DNA of 64,000 bases. It comes from Azorinus chamasolen. Lineage: Eukaryota; Mollusca; Bivalvia; Cardiida; Solecurtidae. Shown here in pieces: positions 21,228 to 33,014 of this stretch. Made by a program: the position numbers and the translations under genes. A model generated the notes under the pieces. The model searched no databases and was not told where the DNA came from. It saw nothing but the letters and a program-made list of their open reading frames with translations. The stretch lies in NCBI GenBank assembly GCA_963576725.1, contig OY755243.1, positions 74,608,106 through 74,672,105 of the forward strand, read 5' to 3'. Numbering within the stretch: the first letter of the stretch is position 1; each line of letters opens with the position of its first letter.

Positions 21228-24217
21228 ATAGACCTTCTTATAAATCAATGGACCTGAAAGACTATATTTAGGTATATGACAATTCAAAATAAACGGATTT
21301 TGCACGGAAGACGTAGAATGTATCCAACCATTGATAAGTGCAATGCTAAGAGGTGTATGTGCTGCAAATATATATCTTGTAATTCTACCATTAAATCTAC
21401 AATTAATGGTAGAGTTTTTACCACAAAATTTACATGAAATATTAACTGTAACACTTCTCATGTGATTTACGTTTTAACATGAAATGCGCCACTCTGTGGT
21501 ATACAATATGTAGGACAAACTGGACGCTCACTAAAAACTAGATTTCGTGAGCATATATATCAATGCCGGAATAATAAAATAAATGTTTTTCTATACCAGC
21601 ATCTTCGTAAATCGGGTCATTCATTTAAAGATATTACAGTTCAGCCAGTTGAACATCTTGTTTATGATTATAATTCTACAAATAGCATCAAATCTAAAGC
21701 CAGATTTATGGCAGAACTCAAATGGATTAAAATTTACAGACACCTTTCCCTTTAGGCCTAAATGATAACATATATCAAACCGGAAATATTTCTAAAGACC
21801 CTAACATTGATATATTTTCTATTTACTCAATTAGAAAACGAAAAACCAGATCGCATGGCTTACGTATAAACGGCAATATCAAACGCAAAGCTCGACTTAA
21901 AACGTCTGTTTCAGATTTACACATTATACGTCTACAATCTGGCAAACATACTATGCTCTCTCGTCTATGTCCTTTGTCTATTTCTTCTATAAGAGACATT
22001 GACATAGAAGCAGACAAAGTGATCTTACGAACAGATCCTTTATATAATACAGATTCTTTCATTCAGAACTACACTCGGCATGTTCTTCGACCACATGTTG
22101 ATTCAGTGTCTGCCCATAAAAGATATTTTTTGAAAATTCCTTTTGTAAATAAAGGTATAGATTTTATCGATCTACAATCAATATTTCGCGATAAAAACGA
22201 ATTAATACCATCCCAGCCTATTTCAAAAACTTAGAATCTCCAATTATCTGCTGTAAGTACAAAATACCTATTAGGAATACTATTTTTAATTACAATAAGA
22301 TTGTATCGGACCTTAATATTGTAAATAATACTCCTGTTAGTTGAAATTGTAATTCTTCTTAGTTCTGTTACGCTGAGGCGGGTCATGTTATTACAGGCAA
22401 TTTTGATATTATCGAAAACAAACGTCTCCGTACTTTACTAACTACGGGACCTAAATACAGACTACCTTCTTTGATAGATTTCGAAATCTGCCGTAGCAAA
22501 ATTATAGAATCTTTGTTAGACTTCAGTGTAAAATGGTGTCGCCGAGAACATGCAGACAATAGTGCCCTTACAAAATGGATAAAACAAATTTCAAATATAA
22601 TGGATACACGTATCGCGTTTTACAAATCTAACATTCACCTTCTTCCGCCTAAACCTAAGACTTCAGTTCGCTTCTTAAAATATAGTATACAAGAATTACA
22701 CTCTAAATACGTGTTTGTCCCAGCTGATAAAGCGTCAAACAATGTAATTATCGTTTGACGACTTTATTATGTGGATGTTTTAGAACAAGAACTAACTAAG
22801 ACAAAGTCATATATTGTAGTCTCTAAGTCTGAAAACGACATAATATCTGAACATGTTAATAAATGTAAACAGTTCAATGCTGATATATTAATCACACACC
22901 ATAAACTTCCGACGATGTACTGGATACCTAAACTCCATAAAACGCCATATAAATCACGCTTCATAGCAAATTCTGTCTCGTGCACAACAACTGCACTATC
23001 CAAACTAATTACATCGTGTCTAACAGCGGTCAAAGAACATGTCAAGCGTTACTGCGATAAAGCTTATGAGAATTCAGGAATTAACCTTTTTTGGTCTATA
23101 AAAAACTCCAATGAGGTTTTAACTAAATTAAAAATCAAGCAACACCAAGCTAACACTATAAGCACTTATGATTTATACCACATTACCACACGATCTAATT
23201 AAGATCAAACTTACTAATCTTATAAATAAAACATTTGCCAGAGAAAAAGTATCATTTATTGCCTGTAATTCTAGACATGCGTTCTTTACCAATGACGTTA
23301 CAAATAAATATACCTCATGGACATGTTTAGATCTTTGTGACGCTATGACGTTTCTGTTAGACAATATATTTGTTCGTTATGGTAATTCTGTTTATCGCCA
23401 GGTTATTGGTATTCCCATGGGAACCAATTGTGCTCCTTTAATTGCAGACTTGTTTTTGTTTTGTTATGAACGGGATTTTATGCTTAACCTTAACAGCGAT
23501 TCACAGGCGGATGTCATCAATGCCTTTAACAATACAGCACGTTATTTAGACGACATTTTTAATATTGATAACCCATACTTTGATTATATGATAACCTCAA
23601 TTTACCCTAGGGAGCTCAAGCTTAATAAAGCAAATAGTTCTGACATATCTGCAGCCTTTTTAGATTTAAATTTATCTATAAACAATGGAACAATTTCTTC
23701 TGGAATTTATGACAAAAGGGATGACTTTAATTTTAAAATAGTTAACTATCCTCATTTGGATGGGGATGTTCCCCGAGCTACATGTTACGGTGTATACATT
23801 TCTCAGCTTATTCGTTTTGCTAGAGCTTGTTCCTCTGTTGATGATTTTAACAATCGTAACCTTATTATCACTGAAAAACTACTAAAACAGGGCTACAGAT
23901 ATGACAAACTTCGTAAAACATTTTCAAAATTTTACCACCGTAATATTCTACTCATCAGCAAATACAATGGTAATTTACGTACTTTTCTAAAGTTAGGTAT
24001 TTCACATCCGGAGTTTTACGGTGATGTCATTTACAAACTTCGAAAAATTATTGGACACGCCATTTTTGATACTTTGTTTGTCAAACGTATAAAACAATTC
24101 ATTAAAAAGGGATATGATCCCTCTATATTGCAGCACACTACATGCTTGGTGGTCGACCCCTTTACAGTTGGTCATTATGCTTTCCTCTTTGCTTGTGCGA
24201 CGACGGAAAAGGCTTAA
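21228..24217 (+). pseudogene. Naiad-type Penelope-like retroelement (GIY-YIG + reverse transcriptase, selenoprotein-like)
   Basis: Plus-strand pieces in order: a Cys cluster (KCNAKRCMCCKYISC, ~21.34 kb), a GIY-YIG nuclease-like block (CGIQYVGQTGRSLKTRFREH, ~21.5 kb, then ELKWIK), a linker, a pre-RT block (AEAGHVITGNFDIIENK; PADKASNNVIIV), and the RT proper with IPMGTNCAPL and the catalytic YLDD, ending 24217. GIY-YIG before RT is the permuted order of the Chlamys/Naiad clade of Penelope-like elements. In-frame TGA occurs at 21435, 21480, 22342 and 22756, each where the motif context suggests Cys. Damage: frameshifts near 21735, 22210 and 23170 (part of the RT motif before LYTTLPHDL is lost) and a TAG at 22360. 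The family is known; the copy is dead. Confidence 0.85.
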
Positions 24218-24283
24218 TACTCTATGAAAATTCCCTCTGAAACCCGTTTACGGAGGGAGGAAATTAGATATTTGTATTTTGCC
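24211..24283 (+). promoter_or_regulatory. SECIS-like hairpin at the 3' end of the Naiad ORF
   Basis: Helix I: 24211-24220 (ggcttaatac) pairs with 24274-24283 (gtattttgcc), apart from two T:T positions. ATGA at 24224-24227 faces a GA at 24267-24268. Helix II: CCCTCTG (24233-24239) pairs with CGGAGGG (24251-24257), with further pairing below around a bulge. The apical loop starts with AAA at 24240-24242, 12 nt after ATGA. These are the expected parts of a eukaryotic SECIS. The UAA stop (24215-24217) lies inside helix I. Folded by eye only. Confidence 0.65.
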
Positions 24284-24555
24284 AGTTCTGTCGTACCCCA
24301 AATGACTACTCCACAGCTGCTCTGACCTGAATAGTCATCGAGTACATGCCTACGATGTCAAGTTTATTCTTTTTCAAACAAAACAGTTGTGTATGATTAA
24401 TATCCACTAGTAATTGTATTTTCTTGCGATTGATCTTTTAAATGTCGGTGTAGAAGTGTTTCAAATAGTTTTCCCGTAATTTTAAATTATGACGTCATTT
24501 ACATGATGACGTCGCTTGTTTACTTCTAATAGCGTTCATTTTCAAATCATTTTTA
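24284..24555 (+). other. Probable 3' untranslated tail of the Naiad element
   Basis: No coding potential. Contains a small inverted repeat (tgacgtcatttacatgatgacgtc, about 24490). The real end of the element was not identified; a dispersed repeat starts at about 24.56 kb. Confidence 0.4.
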
Positions 24556-24903
24556 TTTTGGCATACATCGTTATGCATGTTGTGGTGTTGTCTGGAGGGG
24601 GAATTTTATTTACATTTTGACTTTGGTGAAAGTGGGATAAGGACGAGGTTGGGTACCCGTAAACCAGGTTTAAGTCCCCCAGTAGACCTTTTTTATTGCT
24701 TTTGGCTGCTGGCCGTTCCAAGGCGGCACTCCTGATTTCAGCCTACGGTCAATTTTGTTGTTTAATATGCTTAATGTTTAATGGGTTTCGTCTTGATATG
24801 CGTCCTGTTATGTTTTGTCTTGTGGCTTTACCGTTTCTTGTTAGATGGTGTTTGGTGCGGTGTCATTCCGTGTGTGGCTCTCCCTGTTTGACCTTTTTTC
24901 CAT
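24556..24903 (+). repeat. Dispersed repeat N (SINE-like), copy 2
   Basis: About 90% like the copy at 13.9 kb by eye. It has an 18-bp extra block 'accttttttattgctttt' between the B-box-like word and 'ggctgctggccgttcc'. Confidence 0.65.
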
Positions 24904-25343
24904 AATTATCCGTTTATCCTGAATTTATTCTTATCAAAACGCGTTTCACCCGCAATGGCTTAAGTTAATTAAACTGATATATTCACACTATTTTTCATCT
25001 GGCCTCCGTGACTTACAATTAAGAGTGACGTGTTTGAAATAGATTTTTGTATGATCCGGCACGGGTTCGAATCCACCTATAATCAACTTGTTTTTCTTAT
25101 TTTTTTCTTTTCTCTGATTTTTATAATTCTATTAGTGATTTTTCTGTTAGATCTGTTCCGTCAATATATGCATATTTACGGAAAATTAAAATATTCCATG
25201 GTTATAGAATCATTACGCCTTAGAAATGTCTACTAGCCTAATAAAGCTTCTACCACCGGTTTATCTGCACCCCCTTTATTACGTCACTAGAAAAGACTGG
25301 AGACTGGATAAAAGAAGTTCGTTTTCACTCATAAAACTCGCAT

Positions 25344-25690
25344 GTGTCAGTGCCACTCACAAATAGTAATTAAATATAAGAAGACACTCTTCACCGAATG
25401 GGAGTCGCATGTGTCAGTATCACTCACAAATAGTAATCAAATATAAGAAGACTCTCTTCACCGAATGGGAGTCACATGTGTCAGTATCACTCACAAATAG
25501 CAATCAAATATAAGAAGGCCCTCATCACCGAACGGGAGTCACATGTGTCAGTATCACGCACAAATAGTAATCAAATATAAGAAGACCCTCTTCATCGAAT
25601 GGGAGTCACATGTGTCAGTATCACTCACAAATAGTAATCAAATATAAGAAGATCATCTTCATCGAGTAGAGCTCGCATGCAATCGGCTGT
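25344..25690. repeat. 67-bp tandem repeat, five copies
   Basis: Unit begins gtgtcagtatcactcacaaa and includes 'caaatataagaagac' and 'tcttcaccgaatgggagtc'. The first two starts, 25344 and 25411, are exactly 67 bp apart; copies differ at few positions. Non-coding satellite. Confidence 0.85.
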
Positions 25691-25886
25691 TTAATGACAG
25701 AATGGAGTCGTAGCAGCATCAGAGCTTATATCTACAAACAGAAATATGAATGCAATATTAATCGGGCACAAAGGGAACATGGGCCCGTCTATCCTGACAT
25801 CGTGGGCCAAACTTATCGTACGTTCTTATTTAACCATTACAATGCTGAATTTTCAAATGGACTAGTCCAAAATTCAAACAGCTCAG

Positions 25887-26340
25887 GCTTCTGATGAACA
25901 TTTGGGGATTTTTCTAAAGAAACGCGTAAAAATGACAATCAGTGCAGACCCTGATGAGAGGGTTCCTTAAGGAGCCCTCTCATCTGGGTCTACAACGTTT
26001 GCAAAGACAATTAGGGTCCCGTGCCCCGTACTGTAAGGCTTAAGACAGTACTTAAGGCTACTTTTGTACGACAGAAATTATCGTATGTGCTAACATGACA
26101 ATTAAAACAATTTGTTGCCGTCGTGATTTGTTAGCACGTAGTGGTATCATCTTTCGTAAGACGAACCCCTGATAATGAAAATGATATTTAAGCCCTTACA
26201 GTGCGGGACACGATTCACTAATGTCCTTTGCAAACATTGTAGATCCATATGAGAAGGCTCCTAGAGGAGCCCTCTCATCACAGGGTCTGCACTGTTTGTC
26301 TTGTTACACTTTTCTTTAGGAAAATCCCTAAATGTTAAGC
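25887..26340. mobile_element. Inverted pair of MITE family P
   Basis: Left arm: 'aacatttggggatttttcta', then gcagaccctgatgagagggt and its foldback. Right arm: the reverse, ending 'aggaaaatccctaaatgtt', with its own foldback and dyad ggctcctagaggagcc. Each arm is itself palindromic, so the whole is a palindrome of palindromes about 450 bp long. A solo copy lies at 48.09 kb. Confidence 0.65.
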
Positions 26341-26559
26341 ATAAGCTCGACCTATTTGATTTTCGGAATAGTCCATTTAAAAACGCAGCTGTGTAAGAGT
26401 TAGTGTAGCATAATTCAAGACGTTGACCATTTCTATCGGTGGAGTCTCGTCAGGGTCAACACTGTTCGTAAAGGTAAGCGACAATATGATCATAAGCCAA
26501 ACACGATTTAAACTCTGATTTCGTATCTATAATAATGTGACGGTTCTGCATTGTTTCGG

Positions 26560-26946
26560 TCTTCAATATAATAGTTGTTCTATTTTATGTGGGTCTAAAC
26601 AAGTTGACTCGTATATATTATTCGGGTCTACAACATGGTGACTGGTCTTGATTGCTTGAATCTGTAACAAAGTGACTAGTCTTCAATGGTTGGGTCTAAA
26701 ATAAGGCACCTCGTTTACTTGGTGTGTGCGTACAATGTGAATGTTCTACCTTGTTTAAGTGAGTCTATAAAAGTAAATGGTCTTTATTATTTGCCATGGC
26801 GGTACTCTCTTTGTCACCCTTCCTTTTGTTTGCCTTGCGTCTTTGTGCTTGTGATTTTGTTCATGTGTGGAACGTTTGTCTCTGGTTCTTGTGTGTCTTT
26901 TGGTGTTTTCTGTGTTCATTTCGTGTGTGTGCGTTTGTGTGTGTGG

Positions 26947-26979
<33 letters not shown>

Positions 26980-27680
26980 ATGCTGTCTATCGGTGTTTTG
27001 GTGGTGGTTGCGTTTGTATGTGGCTTTGCCTGCTTGACTTTACTACTTTTCCATTTACAATAATACGACTGGTCTGTATTGTTTGGTTTTACAGCAATGT
27101 GTCTAGTCAACATTATTTGGACCTACAACAAGGTGACTGGTCTACATTGTTTGCGTCTACAAAGTGACTAGTCTACAGTGTGTCTGCAACAAGGTGACTG
27201 GTCTATATTGTGTCTACATTACAGTGACTGGTCAACAACGGTTGTGTCTACAACAAGGCATCAGGTCTACATTGTGTGTCTACAACAAGATGACTGGTCT
27301 ACATTATTTGTGTCTACAATAAGGTGATTGGTATACATTGTTTGCGTCTACAACAAGGTGACTTGTCTACATTGCTTGTTTCTACAACAAGGTGACTGGT
27401 GTACATTGTGTCTACTTTAGGGTGACTGGTCTACAAGTTTATGTCTACAAAAAAGTGACTGGTCTACATTGTTTGTATCTATAGCACTGTAAATGGTCTG
27501 CATTGTTTGCATCTACAACAAGGTGATTGGTCTACATTGTTTGTATCTATAACAAGGTGACTGATATACACTGTTTGTGTCTGCATTACAGTGACTGGTC
27601 TACATTGTTTGTGTCTACAATAAGGTGACTGATCTACATTGTATATACAACAACGTGACTGGTTTCACGTGACCTGCATG
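26560..27680. repeat. Degenerate minisatellite (ctacaacaaggtgactggt), ~30-35-bp period
   Basis: More than 25 diverged units with 'ctacaacaaggtgactggtctacattgtttg'-like content. Between about 26.80 and 27.06 kb it is interrupted by a copy of dispersed repeat N carrying a (GT)n run (26942-26978). The related array at 34.1 kb is partly perfect. Non-coding. Confidence 0.8.
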
Positions 27681-27746
27681 GCGATAGGGTGCACTGTATG
27701 GTCCTGATTAAAACATAGTGTAAATTTCACCAAAATAAATCTTAGG

Positions 27747-28660
27747 ATGGAGAAGAAAGGTGATTCCTCCGATTCTGAAATGAACGTTACTATCCAGCCG
27801 TCTCAGATTTGTGATTTTGATGGATATAATGAGGAACTTGAGATAAGTAATCACAATTCATTGCTAGATCATAACAACGAGTCAACCAACCAATATGGCG
27901 TCGAACAAAGCCGAGATGAATGTTTTTATGGTAAACGCCAGAGAATAAATACTGGTGATCATAGTGGACAAGCATACAAAACCAATAGTGCAAACCTGTC
28001 TGATACCTATAAAAACATGACAGCTAAAGATAAACTCAATATGTTATTACTCAAGATGGCGTCCAATGAGTCAACAATGAACGACTTTCAAACAAAACTA
28101 GACAAAGTCCTGAAATTAAACATGAGAGTAAATGAGATTGAGCAAGTAGTGTACCAAAATATCGATAGACTCACCCTATGTTGTAATTAAAGATGGCATC
28201 CAATGAGTCAACAATGAAAGACATTCAAACAAAACTACACATAATCCTGAAATTAAACATGAGCGTAAACAAGCTCGAATGAGGGTAAACGAGCTTAAGC
28301 AAGTAGTATACCAAAATATCGATAGACTCGCCCTATTAGAACTAAAATCCATTGATACAGAAGCTAGATCCAGACGCAATAGCCTTTTTTCTGTGGTTTT
28401 GGTAAATCATACGGAGAAGAGTGTAAACAAACAATCCGTAGCTTTTTACACGAGATATTTACATTGACATAACTCACAGACTAGGGACATTCACTCGTGG
28501 GCAGCATCGTCACATCATAGTCCGCTTTCCTGACTACTCTGACACCGAACTCATATTGTCCAATGCAAAACACATTCGAAACACGAATAGATTAATTAAT
28601 AATTAATAATTAATTAATTAATTAATAGAGATTATCCTCCAGAAAAAAATGTACGTTAAT
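27747..28660 (+). pseudogene. LINE ORF1 remnant (coiled coil + RRM-like)
   Basis: An open frame (27747-28190) with a polar, Asn/Ser-rich N-terminus and a coiled-coil-like stretch (KLDKVLKLNMRVNEIEQVVY), partly duplicated at 28.19-28.33 kb. Then broken frames giving RLGTFTRGQHRHIIVRFPDY and ELILSNAKHIRNTN, like the RRM-type nucleic-acid-binding part of L1-like ORF1 proteins. Several frame breaks. It ends in an AT-only block (28.59-28.63 kb). Confidence 0.65.
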
Positions 28661-31480
28661 GTGAATGGTAGCGCACTGATTGACATATAACGAAATAATA
28701 ACATCTTTATACTAAATGGTCGACTGGGCAAGGACTCTAATGTTGATAACTAGATTCTATACTTTTAGAAATAATTCACTTATTTATTATGCAAAAGCTT
28801 CAGCGGAATGTTTTCCCTTATCAGAGATTTAGAAGTGACGAATACAGACGCGCTATATTACACATCAGTTTAAAATTTGACCCCTTCATCCAGCCCTTAA
28901 ATAATAATCTGACAGAAAATATTAGTACAAAACCACAGTGGATTTCTTCTGAAAACGATACATTTATACAAACCATAAAACAAGCCCACCTTTATGACAT
29001 TTTACAACAGTGCCTAACAGCCCCAAATGCACAAGAACTATTAAATCAATTACAAGTAAAAATACAGAATTATTTAAAACACTTAAACAGAAGCAACATT
29101 CCCGGCTAAAACACACATTAATGACACATACATGGCGACATGGTTTGGGCCTGCATGTCACAAAGCAATGCAAAATTTCCACGATGCAAGGAAACAGTAC
29201 TTAATCGACCGATTCGACAATAATAAATCACGCTTAAAAAACGCCAGCAAGCAATACAAACGTACAATGCACGACGAATTATCACGACGAATATAAATAT
29301 AAGACACCAAAACAATTACGTAGCATGCAGTCTTACAATCCCAAGGAATATTGGAAATATATCCGTGGTATGAACCCGAAATCAAACAACAAAAAACCTT
29401 CAAATGAAGTATTTTACCACCATTGTAATTAGGATTTGAATGCAGATGCGCCAGAAAATGATTTTATGTCATTTGAGAGGAAACATGTATTGCCACGAGC
29501 CCCATACATTAAATGATCTTATAACTAAAGCTGAAATATTTCATACAATAAATAAATTAAAAACTTCTAAAACTCCAAGTCCCAGTGATCAAATACTTAA
29601 CGAATACAGTAAAACCTCTCAGTAACGGCCATTAACTTACATCAAGTATTCTGTTTTAAAGGCAGGTGGCTGCTTAAAGCAAGGTGAAAGTGAAACAAAA
29701 CGCTCCTATATAATTTCACCTTTCTTTAAGCAGCCACCTGCCCTAAATACCAACTAATTAACACAATTTAGTGACCGTTATAGAGAGGTTTTGCTGTACA
29801 TAAAAGTAACAAAATACATGTTTACCCTTTTATGAATATCTCTTTAATATGATATTAGACACAGGTCATCTCCCAAACTCTTTGTTAAAGGGCACTATAT
29901 ACGCCATTTACAAAAACAAAGGCGGCCACTTAGATCCAAATAATTATAGGCCACTCACAATATTAAGTTGTTTCGAAAAAGTATGTTCCTTCATAATTAA
30001 CAAAAGATTAACAAAATATATAGAAGATAATACAATACTAAATAAAAACAAAAGGCTTCAGGAAAGACTACTCTTGTCTAGATAATATATTTGTTCTTCA
30101 CTCTCTTGAAGAAATTATCCACCAAAACAGGTCTAAACTGTTTTGACCATTTATACAGTTTTCCCAGGGCCTTGATAAAGTCTTAAGGAAATGGAAAAGT
30201 ATTCCATGCCATTCATAACATGTTCCAAAATATAAAGGCGTGTGTATTAATGAAGGTATCACATTAGCTTTCTTCCCCTGCCAAATCGGAGTACGACAAG
30301 GGGAAATCATTTCACTAGTTCTCTTTTCATTGTTCCTGAATGACGTAGAAATACATTTGACAATTCGCATTTGTAATGGTGTTAATCAGTTAATTTAAAC
30401 CGACTGGAGCTTCTAGTACTTTTATACACTGATGATACCACTATAATCTCGGATAACGAGAATGATTTCCATAACTGCTTAGCAGAATTTCACAGTTATT
30501 GTAATTTGTGGAAACTTAAGGTTAATGCTAATACAACTAAAATGTGATATTTTGTTCTAGGAACAATGACAGATACAGGTTGTATCTAGGCAGTGATGAA
30601 ATTGAAATACAAAAGGAATACAAATTTCTAGGGATAATATTCTCAAGCAACAGCTCTTTCTTAAATACTAGGAAACATAATATTGAACAAGCAAAAAAAA
30701 GGCAATGTTTTTAATACATAAGATCTGTAAAGCTCGGACTCCCTCTAGTCTTAATCCATCCTGAAACTGTTTGATCACACAAATATTCCTATTGCAACGT
30801 ATGCATGTGGAATATGGGGATATGGACATTTAGAATTTTCAGAAAAACTACATATAGATTTTTTAAGGAAAAGTATGTATTCCAGAAAAAGTACACTTTC
30901 TTATATGCTATATAGAGAATTATGGCGCCATCCATTATCTGTAACACTTTATACAAGAATGATTGGCTATTGGAACAAAGTGACTTCAAGTAAAGAATAT
31001 AAATATGCAAGCATTGAGTACAATTTTATGAAAAAAGATGCAAATCATAATCACAAATGGTTAACGAAAATAAAAGAAATTTTAAAAACGACCAGAAACA
31101 CACACCATTGGCTTAACCAGGATGGAATAATATCGCGATCTATTAATAAAATAGCTAAACGTTATTTGCTGGACCAAAATATACAAATCTGTAATTATCA
31201 AATGTCACTATCAAATCAAGTACACTATTATAAATCCTTCAAAACAATATCGAATTCGAAAGTTATCCAAAGCTAATACCATGCACCAAGGCAATATCAA
31301 GCTACAAACTCCGCATATGTAATCATTACTTCCCTATCGAAACTGGGGATGGGACGGAATAACTATCCCGGAAAGGATCTGTCAGTTATGCAATGCCAAT
31401 CAAGTTGGCGATGGGAGCCATTACTTATTCGAATGCGACATCTTTTTCTAACGAAAGACAGAGTTTGTCCCACTTACAAA
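28661..31480 (+). pseudogene. LINE ORF2 remnant (non-LTR reverse transcriptase)
   Basis: Decayed frames in order: endonuclease-end pieces (NNIFILNGRLGKDS); HKAMQNFHDARKQYLIDRFD at about 29.15 kb; RT start (KGTIYAIYKNKGG, NNYRPLTILSCFEKVCSFII, 29.88-30.04 kb); catalytic box LYTDDTTIISDN near 30.43 kb; a C-terminal domain (30875-31276 open frame); and a Cys-rich end (ICQLCNANQVGDGSHYLFEC, about 31.38-31.45 kb). Many stops and shifts, plus a MITE at 29607-29796. Jockey/L1-like by organisation; exact clade not determined. Confidence 0.8.
29607..29796. mobile_element. MITE family E inserted in the LINE
   Basis: cagtaaaacctctcagtaac ... gttatagagaggttttgctg, flanked by TA on both sides. Inner foldback arms ggcaggtggctgcttaaagc / ctttaagcagccacctgcc. 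TA target and CAGT ends suggest mariner/pogo mobilisation. Confidence 0.85.
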
Positions 31481-31888
31481 GTAAGTAAGTATTTTTATAC
31501 TTTCTAATGAACCTCGCTCTTTTCAATATGACATCGCCCAATAACCCTAAAACATTTAGTATATCCGCAAAGTACCACGTTAACACATTAAAGCCCCTTA
31601 ATTACAGAAATAACCAGATCAAATCAAGAAGACGGTCTGGATCCGAACGAGACTCTGATAACACAGAGACTGATCCGTATCCAAGCCGCCGACAGCCTAT
31701 ACACAACAACCGTTGACACATTTCCCGTTGATCGCACAGTCAGTGATACATGCATCTTTACTATAAGTTCGATTTCGAGCGCTGAGCCGCGACTGCACTT
31801 TTCTATTTATAGAACCATTCTAATTTATGGGTAAGTGGACAATGGTTGTCACAAGAAGCTCGTAGTAATCGTGCAGTATAAGTATATA

Positions 31889-32090
31889 CAGTAAAACCTC
31901 TCTATAACGACCACTAAATTGTGTTAATTAGTTGGTATTTAGGGCAGGTGGCTGCTTAAAGCAAGGTGAAAGTAAAACAGAACGCTCCTATAGGAGCGTT
32001 GTTTTACGTTCACCTTGCTTTAAGCACCCACCTGCCTTTAACACAAAATTCGTTATGTAATTTAGTGGTCGTTCTAGAGAGGTTTTACTG
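31889..32090. mobile_element. MITE family E
   Basis: cagtaaaacctctctataac ... tctagagaggttttactg, TA-flanked, with inner palindrome ending on dyad aacgctcctataggagcgtt. Confidence 0.85.
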
Positions 32091-32102
32091 TATATGCTTA
32101 CT

Positions 32103-33014
32103 AAAGTCAAACAAGTAGGTCTGACGGGTCACGGGTTCGCCGAGCCCATTTTTAAGGGAGATCAGCATATCGGATATCCACGTGCCATTTTAAAAGGAAA
32201 GGTTTAGTTATAGGTATAAACAATAAGCGCATTTGTTATCGGAAATATAGCGTAGTGGATAGGTCGTAGGGCCATGAGGAAGTATATGATCGGCGAACAT
32301 TTTATTAGGCGCAGGTTCGAGTCTCGCAACAAGCTAAAACTTGGTTTGTGTTAAAATATTAAGGATTCTATAAATAATTTTGTTACCCTTTTCTTTTGTT
32401 TCCAAGGGGGGGGGGGGTCTTTTATTTCAACAATCGTATATTTTCATTGTTATTTATCTACGGTGAAACATCTCTAAACCGGACACCAAAGTCATTGTTG
32501 GCCTTGAAGGCAGGCGGCAGCATACCGGGTAATTAAGGGAAAACTCATGAAGAGCATTTTTTTGTGCATTTAGAAGCCGCTTGTACAAGACATTTGCTTA
32601 AACTTATATTGATATTCATATTTAAGCATCGATTTATTTTTGAAAATATAGCTAATATAGGACTCGAACCCAAACAAAGGCACCCTTCCCTAACGTTGAC
32701 GAACATGTGCATAGTAATTACAATTATACAATATGACATAAAATAATACTTTACTATTCATTCAAGATTAAAAAGTTTCAGGTTGACACGGGATTCGAAC
32801 CTACGCTTAATAAAAAAAACTACTCTCGCAATGCCTTCTGCGTACCTAGACTTTACCTACTGTGCTAGACTGCTGACAACAATTCCACCTTCATTTTTAT
32901 CTTATATACTGAACTCGACTGCTTAAAAATGGTCTGAGAACATGTGGAATGCTGCTCTCCCTAAAAATGGACTCGGCTGACCTTTGACACGTCAGACCTA
33001 GTTGTTTGACTATA
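32103..33014. mobile_element. TIR element S (~0.9 kb) holding tRNA-like SINE pieces
   Basis: Left end 'agtcaaacaagtaggtctga' ... 'cccatttttaagggag'; the right end is its inverted relative ('ccctaaaaatggactcgg' ... tcagacctagttgtttgact). Inside are Pol III box-like words: plus strand gtagcgtagtggatagg with ggttcgagtctc (~32.25-32.33 kb), and minus-strand B boxes at ~32.66 (gactcgaaccc) and ~32.79 (gggattcgaacct) kb. These look like tRNA-derived SINE heads rather than tRNA genes. Also a G-run at 32405. Confidence 0.55.

Noticed and set aside
21138..22062. Minus-strand frames opposite the Naiad element
   Set aside because: Antisense shadows; the plus strand carries the GIY-YIG and RT motifs.
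25344..25690. Possible CRISPR-like array (67-bp repeats)
   Set aside because: Units are contiguous without unique spacers; in a eukaryotic setting this is a satellite.
26686..27167. Open frames of about 125 aa rich in Cys/Val
   Set aside because: They read through a (GT)n run and repeat N in two frames; no conserved feature.
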